The position numbers and the translations under genes are program-made. From Streptomyces sp. NBC_00102 (GTDB lineage Bacteria; Actinomycetota; Actinomycetes; Streptomycetales; Streptomycetaceae): a DNA stretch of 64,000 nt. The DNA lies in contig NZ_JAPEMC010000001.1 of the NCBI RefSeq assembly GCF_026343115.1, positions 3,720,001 to 3,784,000 of the forward strand, given 5' to 3'. The notes under the pieces were generated by a model that saw only the letters and a program-made list of their open reading frames with translations, did no database searches and was not told the origin of the DNA. Below, piece after piece: positions 1 to 8,649 of the stretch. Positions within the stretch are counted from its first letter, which is position 1. Each line of letters begins with the position of its first letter.

Positions 1-204
1 CACCGCGGGCTCGACGCCCTGCGCCGGGCCGGCTGGAAGGGCCACGGGCCCGTGCCGTTCGAGCACGAGCCGAACCGCGGCTTCCTCCGCGCCCTGCACG
101 CCCTCGCGCGCGCCGCCGGGTCCATCGGGGAGCAGGAGGAGTACGAGCGCTGCTCGACCTTCCTCCGTGACTCCTCGCCGACCGCCGCCGACATCCTGGG
201 CTGA
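1..204 (+). CDS. DUF3151 family protein, C-terminal part (5' end outside window)
   Basis: An open frame enters from the left edge in frame 1 and stops with TGA at 202-204, giving 67 residues. The visible text includes HRGLDALRRAGWKGHGPVPF, EPNRGFLRALHALARA and a C-terminal FLRDSSPTAADILG. This matches my memory of the C-terminus of the actinobacterial DUF3151 family, which has no assigned biochemical function and typically sits beside tryptophan dioxygenase in Streptomyces. A strong hairpin follows at 273-311, so it is probably a separate unit from kynA. Confidence 0.75.
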   Translation, partial: HRGLDALRRAGWKGHGPVPFEHEPNRGFLRALHALARAAGSIGEQEEYERCSTFLRDSSPTAADILG

Positions 205-272
205 TTCCCGCCCGGCACGTCATGGCGGTGACACCGCGTTCCAGGACGCCGATGGCGCCGAAGAGCCTGGTC

Positions 273-311
273 AACCGGCCCGCAGCCCGCTTTGTCGGCT
301 GCGGGCCGGTT
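273..311 (+). terminator. Rho-independent-type hairpin after the DUF3151 gene
   Basis: Perfect 15-bp inverted repeat: AACCGGCCCGCAGCC at 273-287 and its complement at 297-311, with a 9-nt loop. It lacks a U tract, as is usual for Streptomyces terminators. It separates the DUF3151 gene from kynA. Confidence 0.75.
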
Positions 312-488
312 TGCGTCGCGGGGGCCCGTGCCGAGGCTGGTCCGCACGCGATCAGGCACCCTTCCGGCCGAGCCGTTCGCCGGTTTCCGGTCATAGGATG
401 CGCCGCAGGGGACCGGAGCCCACCCGGTCGGTGCTGCACCGGCACGGGGGCGGACCGCTACCCGGAAGCTCGTGTCGAGGAGACAGAG

Positions 489-1337
489 ATGTCGGCGAAA
501 CACCCCGACCCCGAAGAGACCGGTGCGGAAACCCCGTACCTCGACTTCGCGGGAACGACCCCCTACGAGGACTACGTCCAGGCGGACGTCCTCACCCATT
601 TGCAGCAGTTGCGCTCGGACGATCCCGGCGAGATGGTCTTCCTCGTCACCACCCAGGTCATGGAGTTGTGGTTCACCGTCCTGGTCCACGAATGGGAGAC
701 CGCGGCGCTGGCCCTGCGCGAGGACCGGCTGCCGGTCGCGCGGGACGCGCTGAAGCGCTCGCTGCGCCAGCTGGAGGCGCTGAACGCGTCCTGGCGCCCG
801 CTGGCCCAGCTCACCCCCGCCCAGTTCAACTCCTACCGGAGTTCGCTCGGCGAGGGCTCCGGCTTCCAGTCGGCGATGTACCGGCGGATGGAGTTCCTGC
901 TGGGCGACAAGTCGGCCTCCATGCTCGTCCCGCACCGGGGCTCCCCGCGGGTGTACGCCGAGCTGGAGAAGGCGCTGAGCCAGCCCAGCCTGTACGACGA
1001 GACGCTGGCGCTGCTCGCGCGGCGCGGCCACCCGGTGCCGCGGTCGGTCCTCGACCGCGACCTGCGGCAGAAGTACGAGCCCTCCCCGGTGGTCGAGGCC
1101 GTCTGGGCGCGGATATACGCCGACCCGGAGAAGTACGACGAGCTGGTGCGCCTCGGCGAGCTGCTCACGGACGTCGGCGAGCTGGTGTGGCGCTGGCGCA
1201 ACGACCATCTGGTGGCGACCCGGCGGGCCATGGGCTCGAAGACCGGGACCGGCGGTTCCGCCGGTGTGGCGTGGCTGGAGAAGCGCGCGCAGAAGACCGT
1301 GTTCCCCGAACTCTGGACGGCCCGCAGTCATGTCTGA
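489..1337 (+). CDS. kynA: tryptophan 2,3-dioxygenase
   Basis: 282-residue heme dioxygenase that opens the indole ring of L-tryptophan to N-formylkynurenine, first step of the kynurenine route. Family features visible: TPYEDYVQADVLTHLQQ near the N-terminus, the VMELWF stretch, FNSYRSSLGEGSGFQS and RWRNDHLVATRRAMG near the C-terminus (heme and substrate contacts in known TDOs). ATG 489 is chosen because GAGGAGACAGAG lies just upstream and family proteins start here; the frame is open further upstream but the extension looks non-coding. A TAGGAT -10-like box lies at 394-399. The stop overlaps the kynU start by 8 bases, implying translational coupling. Confidence 0.96.
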   Translation: MSAKHPDPEETGAETPYLDFAGTTPYEDYVQADVLTHLQQLRSDDPGEMVFLVTTQVMELWFTVLVHEWETAALALREDRLPVARDALKRSLRQLEALNASWRPLAQLTPAQFNSYRSSLGEGSGFQSAMYRRMEFLLGDKSASMLVPHRGSPRVYAELEKALSQPSLYDETLALLARRGHPVPRSVLDRDLRQKYEPSPVVEAVWARIYADPEKYDELVRLGELLTDVGELVWRWRNDHLVATRRAMGSKTGTGGSAGVAWLEKRAQKTVFPELWTARSHV

Positions 1338-2559
1338 GACCAACCACCGCCTGCTGGCGGACCGTGCGGCCAAGCTCGACGCCGCTGACGAACTCGCCGA
1401 TCTGCGCGAGCTGTTCACCCTCGACGAGGGGGTCTACCTGGACGGCAACTCGCTCGGTGCGCTCCCCGTCCACGTGCCCGACCGGCTGCACGAGGTCATC
1501 GCCCGCGAATGGGGCGAGCTGCGCATCCGGTCCTGGGACGAGAGCGGCTGGTGGACCGCGCCCGAGCGGGTCGGTGACCGCATCGCGCCGATCGTCGGCG
1601 CGGAGCCGGGCCGGATCGTGGTCGGCGACTCCACCAGCGTGAACATCTTCAAGGCACTGGTCGCCGCGACCCGGCTCGCGCCGGGCGGGCGGGACGAGAT
1701 CGTGGTCGACGCCTCGACGTTCCCCACCGACGGCTACATCGCCGGTTCGGCCGCCCGCATGACCGGTCACCGGATCGTGCCCGTCGACCCCGCCGACGTA
1801 CCGGTCTCCGTCAACTCCCGTACCGCCGCAGTGCTGTTGAACCACGTCGACTACCGCACCGGGCGGCTGCACGACCTGCCCACGCTCACTGCCGCCGTGC
1901 AGCGCGCCGGGGCCGTCGTGGTCTGGGACCTCTGTCACAGCGCGGGTGCGCTGCCGGTCGGTCTGGACGAGCACGGCGTCGACCTGGCGGTCGGCTGCAC
2001 GTACAAGTACCTGAACGGCGGCCCGGGTTCGCCCGCGTACCTGTACGTCGCCGAGCGCCACCAGGGCGTCTTCGACTCCCCGTTGCCGGGGTGGAACTCG
2101 CACGCGGACCCGTTCGGGATGACCCCCGGATACGAGCCCGCCGAGGGCTCCGTCCGGGGCCGGGTCGGCACCCCCGACATCCTCTCGATGCTGGCGCTGG
2201 AGTCCGCGCTCGACGTCTGGGACGGAGTGCCGATCGAGGCGGTGCGCGCCAAGTCCCTCGCCCTGACGGACTTCTTCCTGGAGTGCGTCGAGGCGTACGC
2301 CCCCGAGGGGCGGGTCGCCTCCGTCACCCCGGCCGCGCACGCCGAGCGCGGCAGCCAGGTCGCGCTGCGGTGCGCCGAGGCCGAGCCGGTGATGCGCGAA
2401 CTGATCGCGCGGGGCGTCGTCGGCGACCTGCGCCGCCCCGACGTGCTCCGGTTCGGATTCACCCCGCTGTACGTCGGCTTCGCCGACGCCGAGCGGGCCG
2501 CCCGGGTGCTGGCCGGGGTGCTCGCGGACGTACCGGCCGGGTCGGCGGCGCGGGGGTAG
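1330..2559 (+). CDS. kynU: kynureninase
   Basis: 409-residue PLP enzyme that cleaves kynurenine to anthranilate and alanine. The fold-type I pattern is clear: VYLDGNSLGALP near the N-terminus, GDSTSVNIFKALVAA, the VVWDLCHSAGALPVGLD stretch with the PLP-contacting Asp, and the Schiff-base lysine in GCTYKYLNGGPGSPAYLY. Length is normal for the family. ATG 1330 overlaps the end of kynA by 8 bases, so the two are one operon. With kynB downstream they form the full tryptophan-to-anthranilate pathway. Confidence 0.96.
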   Translation: MSETNHRLLADRAAKLDAADELADLRELFTLDEGVYLDGNSLGALPVHVPDRLHEVIAREWGELRIRSWDESGWWTAPERVGDRIAPIVGAEPGRIVVGDSTSVNIFKALVAATRLAPGGRDEIVVDASTFPTDGYIAGSAARMTGHRIVPVDPADVPVSVNSRTAAVLLNHVDYRTGRLHDLPTLTAAVQRAGAVVVWDLCHSAGALPVGLDEHGVDLAVGCTYKYLNGGPGSPAYLYVAERHQGVFDSPLPGWNSHADPFGMTPGYEPAEGSVRGRVGTPDILSMLALESALDVWDGVPIEAVRAKSLALTDFFLECVEAYAPEGRVASVTPAAHAERGSQVALRCAEAEPVMRELIARGVVGDLRRPDVLRFGFTPLYVGFADAERAARVLAGVLADVPAGSAARG

Positions 2560-2576
2560 CGGCGCCGGAGCGGTCG

Positions 2577-2608
2577 CGGACGGAGCCCGGGTGGACCGGC
2601 TCCGTCCG
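2577..2608 (+). terminator. hairpin between kynU and kynB
   Basis: Perfect 11-bp arms (CGGACGGAGCC at 2577-2587, complement at 2598-2608) around a 10-nt loop, 17 bases after the kynU stop. It may end the kynA-kynU transcript or attenuate read-through into kynB. Confidence 0.6.
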
Positions 2609-2683
2609 GCGACCGCCCCCGGGACTGGTACGGTCCCCGCAGGTCGGACAAGTGGGGCAGCCCCGAGGATGGTTGGAGCAACA

Positions 2684-3556
2684 ATGTCGGATTCCGCCGC
2701 GCGCGATCGGGACGCCGTCGAGGCGAAGTCGGCGTTCGCCCATCCCGAGATCGCTCCCGACCGGACCGTCGCCTACGGGGACCACCCCGACCAGGTCATC
2801 GACCTCTGGGCTCCGGCGGACGGGGGGACCGGCATGCCGCTCGTCGTCCTGTTCCACGGTGGCGCCTGGCGCGCCCCGTACGACCGCCGTCATGTGTCGC
2901 CGCTCGCCGCGTTCCTCACCGGCCGCGGCTTCGCCGTCGCCAGCGTCGAGTACCGGCGCGGGGCAGACCCGTCCTCTGCGGGGGCGGGAAACCGGGCCGG
3001 CCGCTGGCCCGAGACCTTCGACGACGTGGCCGCCGCCATGGACGCGCTCCCGGCGCTCGCCGCACGGGAGTTGCCCGAGGCCGATCTGCGGCGGATCGTC
3101 CTCACCGGCCACTCCGCGGGCGGCCACCTCGCGCTCTGGGCGGCGGCCCGGCATGTGCTGCCCGCCGGATCGCCGTGGCGGCTGCCCGAACCCCCGCCGC
3201 TGCGCGGGGTGGTGGCGCTGGCACCGATCGCCGACCTGCTGACCGCCGCGAAGCTCGGCATCTGCTCGGGGGCCGTGCACGAACTCGTGGGCGGTGAGGA
3301 GGGGTTCGCCGAACGGCGCCCGCACGTCGACCCCGCTGTCCTGCTGCCCACGGGGATCGCCACCCATATCGTGCAGGGCTGCGACGACGTCGTCGTGCCG
3401 CAGCAGGTCGCCGAGGCGTTCGTCGCCGCGGCCGCGACGGCCGGGGAGACGGTCGGGCTGACCCTGCTGGACGAGATCGGCCACTTCCCGCTCATCGACC
3501 CCTCGACCGACGCCTGCGCGCTGGTCGCGGAGGAGTTGGAGCAGCTCGCCTGGTGA
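2684..3556 (+). CDS. kynB: alpha/beta hydrolase, probable kynurenine formamidase (arylformamidase)
   Basis: 290-residue alpha/beta hydrolase. Visible catalytic elements: HGGAWRAPYD (oxyanion hole), nucleophile serine in TGHSAGGHLALWAA, an acid in the GCDDVVVP region and the histidine in IGHFPLID. This HGGAW/GHSAGGH pattern is that of hydrolase-type formamidases converting N-formylkynurenine to kynurenine. Placement just after kynA-kynU supports this; specificity is inferred from context, and a generic esterase is the alternative. ATG 2684 is preferred (TTGGAG upstream) over the in-frame ATG at 2669. Confidence 0.85.
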   Translation: MSDSAARDRDAVEAKSAFAHPEIAPDRTVAYGDHPDQVIDLWAPADGGTGMPLVVLFHGGAWRAPYDRRHVSPLAAFLTGRGFAVASVEYRRGADPSSAGAGNRAGRWPETFDDVAAAMDALPALAARELPEADLRRIVLTGHSAGGHLALWAAARHVLPAGSPWRLPEPPPLRGVVALAPIADLLTAAKLGICSGAVHELVGGEEGFAERRPHVDPAVLLPTGIATHIVQGCDDVVVPQQVAEAFVAAAATAGETVGLTLLDEIGHFPLIDPSTDACALVAEELEQLAW

Positions 3557-3570
3557 CGGCGGCCGGCCCG

Positions 3571-3663
3571 GCGGTGCCCGATGAGCCTCGTGGTCAGCGC
3601 TCCGGGTGGTGCCCTGCGGTGTCCGGAGCGGTGCCCGACGAGCCTCGTGGGTCAGCGCTCCGG
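3571..3663. repeat. 35-bp direct repeat spanning the XRE gene end
   Basis: The segment at 3571-3605 is repeated at 3628-3663 with one substitution and one inserted G. The second copy covers the last codons and stop of the downstream minus-strand regulator gene, so the first looks like a duplicated tail. It lies between convergent kynB and the regulator. Confidence 0.8.
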
Positions 3664-4233
3664 TCGCAGGTGGGTCCGCCGGCCGTCGCGGTCGAAGATG
3701 GCGAGGACTTCCGCCGGACCGCCGCGCGCGCCGAAGGCGTGCGGGACCATCGTCGAGAACTCCGCGGCCTCGCCGGTCTCGACCGTGATCGTCCGCTCCC
3801 CCAGCAGCAGCACGACCGTGCCGGACAGCACGGTGAACCAGTCCTTGCCGCCCGGGTGGACCTTCAGCTCGTCCCGGCCCTGCCGGGGCTCGGGCGCGGT
3901 GATGCTCATCCTGACCACGGTGACGCCGGGCTGCCCGCCCTCCCGGTTCAGCAGCCAGGTGGTCGTCCCGCACTCCGCGTCGTGCTGCGGGCGGATCACC
4001 ACGTCCTCGTCGGAGACCGACTCCACCAGCGCGTCCAGGGTCGTCCCCAGGGCGCGCGCGATCGAGCTGAGCTGGTCGAGGCTGATCCGCCGGTGACCGG
4101 TCTCGATCCGGCTCAGCGTGGACGGGCTGAGGAAACAGCGTGCGGCCAGATCGTCGAGCGACCAGCCCTGAGCGGTGCGCAGGCCGCGTATCCGCTTGCG
4201 GACCAGGGAGTCGAGTTCACCGTCTTGCGTCAT
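3652..4233 (-). CDS. XRE-family regulator with C-terminal cupin sensor domain
   Basis: 193 residues. An N-terminal HTH_3 domain (about residues 8-65: RIRGLRTAQGWSLDDLAARC then LSPSTLSRIETGHRRISLDQ) is followed by a cupin domain (about 110-185, with HPGGKDWFTVLSGTVVLLLG and VPHAFGA). Such proteins usually sense a small ligand through the cupin. ATG 4233 starts the HTH domain correctly; a longer upstream frame would be read through the antisense of the His-rich methyltransferase and is discounted. A TAGCAT -10-like box on the minus strand (4246-4241) is 7 nt from the ATG, implying a leaderless mRNA. The start codon lies inside a palindrome (4224-4240), suggesting autorepression and control of the divergent methyltransferase. 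Confidence 0.9.
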   Translation of the reverse strand: MTQDGELDSLVRKRIRGLRTAQGWSLDDLAARCFLSPSTLSRIETGHRRISLDQLSSIARALGTTLDALVESVSDEDVVIRPQHDAECGTTTWLLNREGGQPGVTVVRMSITAPEPRQGRDELKVHPGGKDWFTVLSGTVVLLLGERTITVETGEAAEFSTMVPHAFGARGGPAEVLAIFDRDGRRTHLRPER

Positions 4234-4259
4234 ACGCAAGATGCTATGCGTTCCGCGCA
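4224..4259. promoter_or_regulatory. divergent operator region between XRE regulator and methyltransferase
   Basis: CTTGCGTCATACGCAAG (4224-4240) has perfect 7-bp arms and a 3-bp spacer that is the regulator's own start codon. A weaker related site, TGCG-TTCCG-CGCA, lies at 4247-4259. -10-like boxes flank them: TAGCAT for the regulator (4246-4241, minus) and TAGGCT for the methyltransferase (4269-4274, plus). XRE proteins bind short palindromes like these; binding here is inferred. Confidence 0.65.
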
Positions 4260-4280
4260 AGGCGTGCGTAGGCTCGAAGC

Positions 4281-5273
4281 ATGAGCGCACACGAGGAGCA
4301 CCAGCACGGGCACGGCCACGGGCATCAGCACGACAGTGGGCACGGCCACGGGCACGGGCACGGCCACGGGCACGGCCACGGGCACGGCCACGGGCACGGT
4401 TCGGGGGACGCCGACTTCTCCGTACTGACCGAGATGCTGGACCTCGACGCCGAGGTGCTCCACGAGCATCTGGACGAGCTGACCGGCTGGATCGAGGAAC
4501 TGGGCGGCGGGACCGCGGAAGCACCGGGTACGGCGGACGCGCCCGGCCCCACCGGCCCGCGCGTGCTCGACCTCGGCAGCGGCACCGGCGCGGGCACCTT
4601 CGCCCTGCTCCAGCGGTTCCCCGGCGCCGAGGTCACCGCCGTGGACGCCTCGCCCGCGATGGCCGACCGCCTGGCGGAGAAGGCCGCCGCGCTGGGGGCC
4701 GCCGACCGCGTCCGTACGGTGGTCGCCGACCTCGACACCGAGGCCCTGCCCGCCGGGCCCCACGACCTGGTGTGGGCCTCCGCCTCGCTCCACCACATGG
4801 CCGACCCGGGCGCGGTCCTCGCCCAGGTCCGCGAGGTGCTGCGGCCCGGGGGGCTCATGGTCGCGGTCGAGCTCGAAGGCTTCCCGCGTTTCCTCCCCGA
4901 CGACCTCGGTATCGGCCGCCCCGGACTGGAGGAGCGCGTGCACGCGGCCCAGGCGGAGGGCCGGGCGGCCGCCGGGATGCACATGAGCGAGGACTGGGGC
5001 GCCCGGCTGCGCGAGGCCGGGCTCGACGTGGTGGCCGAGCGGGTCGTCGCCATCGACCTCGCCGCCCCGCTGCCCGCCGCCACCGGCCGCTACGTCCTGG
5101 CCTCCCTCACCCGCGTCCGCGCCGCGCTGGAGGACGTGCTCGACGCCGAGGACCTCGCCACCCTGGACGCGCTCACCGACCCGGACGGGCCGCACGGCGT
5201 GCTGCACCGGGACGACCTCACCGTCCGCACCGAGCGGAGCGTCTGGGTCGCCACGCGTCGCGCAGCCGCGTAG
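4281..5273 (+). CDS. SAM-dependent class I methyltransferase with histidine-rich N-terminus
   Basis: 330 residues. Residues 1-41 are almost purely His-Gly (17 histidines), encoded by a tandem hexamer-like DNA repeat. Residues from about 90 form a Rossmann methyltransferase: motif I VLDLGSGTGAGTFAL, then VTAVDASPAMADR, VADLDTEALP, WASASLHHMADPGAVL and LRPGGLMVAVE. The substrate is not evident; a C-terminal helical part follows. Leaderless start suggested by TAGGCT 6 nt before ATG. The His-rich tail recalls metal-binding tails of Ni/Zn/Co chaperones, so metal binding is possible but unproven. It is divergent from, and probably regulated by, the XRE-cupin protein. Confidence 0.88.
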   Translation: MSAHEEHQHGHGHGHQHDSGHGHGHGHGHGHGHGHGHGHGSGDADFSVLTEMLDLDAEVLHEHLDELTGWIEELGGGTAEAPGTADAPGPTGPRVLDLGSGTGAGTFALLQRFPGAEVTAVDASPAMADRLAEKAAALGAADRVRTVVADLDTEALPAGPHDLVWASASLHHMADPGAVLAQVREVLRPGGLMVAVELEGFPRFLPDDLGIGRPGLEERVHAAQAEGRAAAGMHMSEDWGARLREAGLDVVAERVVAIDLAAPLPAATGRYVLASLTRVRAALEDVLDAEDLATLDALTDPDGPHGVLHRDDLTVRTERSVWVATRRAAA

Positions 5274-5347
5274 TACCTGAGGGGGAGACCCCGGTATCCG
5301 CTTCGGTGGGGACGACCCGGGCCCGTGCCCCGCCCTACCGTGAGCAC

Positions 5348-6696
5348 GTGACCGAGACCCGAGCCCAGACGAAGACCAGAACACCGGAGTTCCAGGCGGC
5401 GGCGAGTGCGTTGGGCGGCCTGCGGCAGGATCTCCTCCAGGACGTGTTCGCCTACCGGCCGCTGCCTCCGCTCGACGGTGACGGGCCGCTGCTGGGCCTG
5501 TTCCCGGCGAATGTGCGGAAGAAGCTGGTGTGGACCCCGCACGCGCTGGTGCTGGCGGCCGCGCTGATCTGCGTGTTCCTCGGGATGGCCTGGTCCGGCG
5601 ACGAGTCGATCGTCGGTGTGGTGCCGGCCATTCCCGTAGCGCTGACACTGGTGCGGCCGGTGATCGCCTTCTGGGGTTCCATGGCGGCCACGGTGGTGGT
5701 CGCCATGAACGGTGACGTCTGGCCGTGGGGAGCGAGCAGCCTGTGGGGTCACCTGGTGGTCCTCGTGGTCGTCGCGGCCCGTACCCGGCGGCGGACCGCG
5801 CCCTGGATGTGGACGCTCACGCTGCTGTTGGGTCTCGTGATGGAGTACCTCGGCGGGTACCACGCCAATTCGACCGCCGTTCCCATGGTCATCATGTCCG
5901 CGCTCGCCCTGCTCGTGGTGACCGTCGTCCAGGTCCGGCGCGACGCACGGCGCGAGGTGAGCGAGGCCGAGCGGGAGGTGACGGTCCAGCGCACCGTCAC
6001 GGCCGTCGAGCGCGACCGGCGCACGCTGCTGGAGGAGCGCACCACCATCGCCCGTGAGCTGCACGACGTGGTCGCCCACCACATGTCCGTCGTGGCGATC
6101 CAGGCCGAGGCCGCGCCGTACCGGGTGCAGAACCCGCCGCCCGAGCTGGAGCAGGCGTTCGTCACCATCCGCGAGAACGCGGTGGCCGCGCTCACCGAAC
6201 TGCGCCGCGTCCTCGGTGTCGTACGGGCGGAGGACCAGGAGGCGCCGGACGCCCCGCAGCCCACCCTCGCCCGGCTCGACCGGCTGCTGGACAACGTCCG
6301 CGAGGCGGGCCTGGAGTCGGAGAAGACGGTCACCGGGGCGGTGCGCGAACTGCCGCAGGGCGTCGAGCTGTCGGCGTACCGGATCGTCCAGGAGGCGCTG
6401 AGCAACACCCTGCGCCACGCACCGGGCGCCACCGCCGTCGTCGAGATCGCCTACGTCCTCGGCGGGCTCGGGGTACGGGTCGTCAACGGGCCGCCGACCG
6501 GCCCGGTCGACGCCTCGCCGGGCGCCGGGCACGGCATTACCGGGATGCGCGAGCGGATCGCGATGCTGGAGGGCGAGATGACCGCCGGGGAGACCGAGGA
6601 GGGCGGCTACGAGGTCGCCGTGTTCATCCCGGTGCCCCGGGCGGTGAAGCCCGCAGATCCCGCAGAAGGTACCGGTACGGAAGAGGAGGCCGCCGC

Positions 6697-6700
<4 letters not shown>
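5348..6700 (+). CDS. NarL-type sensor histidine kinase (HisKA_3 family)
   Basis: 450 residues from GTG 5348. A hydrophobic N-terminal half (about residues 60-195, several membrane segments with no large extracytoplasmic loop) precedes a linker helix, the dimerisation/phosphoacceptor helix TIARELHDVVAHHMSVV with His239, and a HATPase_c domain (YRIVQEALSNTLRHAPGA N-box; GHGITGMRERIAMLEG G-box). The lack of an obvious sensor domain suggests detection within the membrane. TACCGT lies 6 nt before the GTG, typical of a leaderless start. The stop overlaps the regulator's GTG by 4 bases, so the two form a co-translated pair. Confidence 0.93.
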
Positions 6701-7359
<659 letters not shown>

Positions 7360-7399
7360 GGGCGTCCTCGCGCAGGGGCCCTGCCGGTAGCGTCGGGTC

Positions 7400-8605
7400 A
7401 TGCACGTGTCCTTCGACCCCTGGTCACCCGCGTTCGTCGCCGATCCGTACCCCGCCTACACCGCGCTGCGCGCCGCCGGCCGGGTCCACTATTTCGAGCC
7501 GACCCGGCAGTGGCTGATCCCGCACTACGCCGACGTGTCGGGGCTGCTCCGCGACCGGCGGCTCGGCCGGACGTATCTGCACCGCTTCACCCACGAGGAG
7601 TTCGGCCTCACCGCGCCGCCCGCCGCGCACGAGCCGTTCACCACCCTCAACGGGCAGGGGCTGCTCGACCTGGAGGCGCCCGACCACACCCGCATCCGGC
7701 GCCTCGTCTCCAAGGCGTTCACGCCGCGTACGGTCGAGCGGCTCGCGCCCACCGTGCGGCGCCTGGCGGCCGAGCTGGTCGACACGTTCGTGGCCGAGGG
7801 CGGCGGCGACCTGCTCACGGCGGTCGCCGAACCACTGCCGGTCGCCGTGATCGCCGAGATGCTGGGCGTCCCGGAGTCCGACCGGGCACTGCTGCGCCCC
7901 TGGTCGGCCGCGATCTGCGGGATGTTCGAGCTGAACCCTTCGGAGGAGACCGCGCGGGCGGCGGTTTCGGCGTCCACCGAGTTCTCCGCGTACCTGCGCG
8001 AACTCATCGCCGTGCGGCGGGAGAAGCCGGGCGACGACCTGATCTCGGGGCTCATCGCCGCCCACGACGAGGACGAGCGGCTCACCGAGCAGGAGATGAT
8101 CTCCACCTGCGTGCTGCTGCTCAACGCGGGCCACGAGGCGACCGTCAACACCACCGTGAACGGCTGGCGCACCCTCTTCCACCACCCCGAGCAACTCGCC
8201 GCGCTCCGCGCCGACCACGGTCTGCTGTCCACAGCTGTGGAAGAACTCCTGCGGTACGACTCCCCGTTGCAGATGTTCGAGCGCTGGGTGCTGGACGACA
8301 TCGAGATCGGCGGCACCGTCGTCCCGCGCGGCTCAGAGGTGGCGCTGCTCTTCGGCTCCGCCAACCGCGACCCGGAACGCTTCGCGGACCCGGACACCCT
8401 CGACCTCTCCCGCCCGGACAACCCGCACATCACCTTCGGTGCGGGCATCCACTACTGCCTCGGCGCCCCGCTGGCCCGTATCGAACTCGCCGCTTCCTTC
8501 GGTGAGTTGTTGCGCAAGGCGCCCCGGATGCGGCTGGCCGAGGAGCCCGAGTGGCACCCGGGGTACGTCATCCGGGGGCTGAAGGAGCTCCGAGTGGAGG
8601 TGTGA
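7400..8605 (+). CDS. cytochrome P450
   Basis: 401-residue soluble bacterial P450. Heme signature FGAGIHYCLGAPLAR with Cys353; ExxR in VEELLRYDSP; PERF-like meander (NRDPERFADPDTLDLSRPD); I-helix LLLNAGHEATVNT. In the I-helix the usual Thr after the acid is Ala247, as in P450eryF (CYP107A1), where the substrate supplies the missing hydroxyl. It resembles CYP107-type enzymes, but no substrate can be given. TAGCGT lies 6 nt before ATG, suggesting a leaderless mRNA. No ferredoxin or biosynthetic genes adjoin. Confidence 0.94.
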   Translation: MHVSFDPWSPAFVADPYPAYTALRAAGRVHYFEPTRQWLIPHYADVSGLLRDRRLGRTYLHRFTHEEFGLTAPPAAHEPFTTLNGQGLLDLEAPDHTRIRRLVSKAFTPRTVERLAPTVRRLAAELVDTFVAEGGGDLLTAVAEPLPVAVIAEMLGVPESDRALLRPWSAAICGMFELNPSEETARAAVSASTEFSAYLRELIAVRREKPGDDLISGLIAAHDEDERLTEQEMISTCVLLLNAGHEATVNTTVNGWRTLFHHPEQLAALRADHGLLSTAVEELLRYDSPLQMFERWVLDDIEIGGTVVPRGSEVALLFGSANRDPERFADPDTLDLSRPDNPHITFGAGIHYCLGAPLARIELAASFGELLRKAPRMRLAEEPEWHPGYVIRGLKELRVEV

Positions 8606-8623
8606 TCCCTACGGCCCGAGGTG

Positions 8624-8649
8624 CCTGCGGCGGGTGTCACCCCCGCAGG
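8624..8649. terminator. hairpin between convergent P450 and ABC permease genes
   Basis: CCTGCGG-C-GGGTG pairs with CACCCCCGCAGG with one bulge. It overlaps the permease stop (8637-8639) and lies 18 bp after the P450 stop, so it may serve both strands. Confidence 0.5.
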
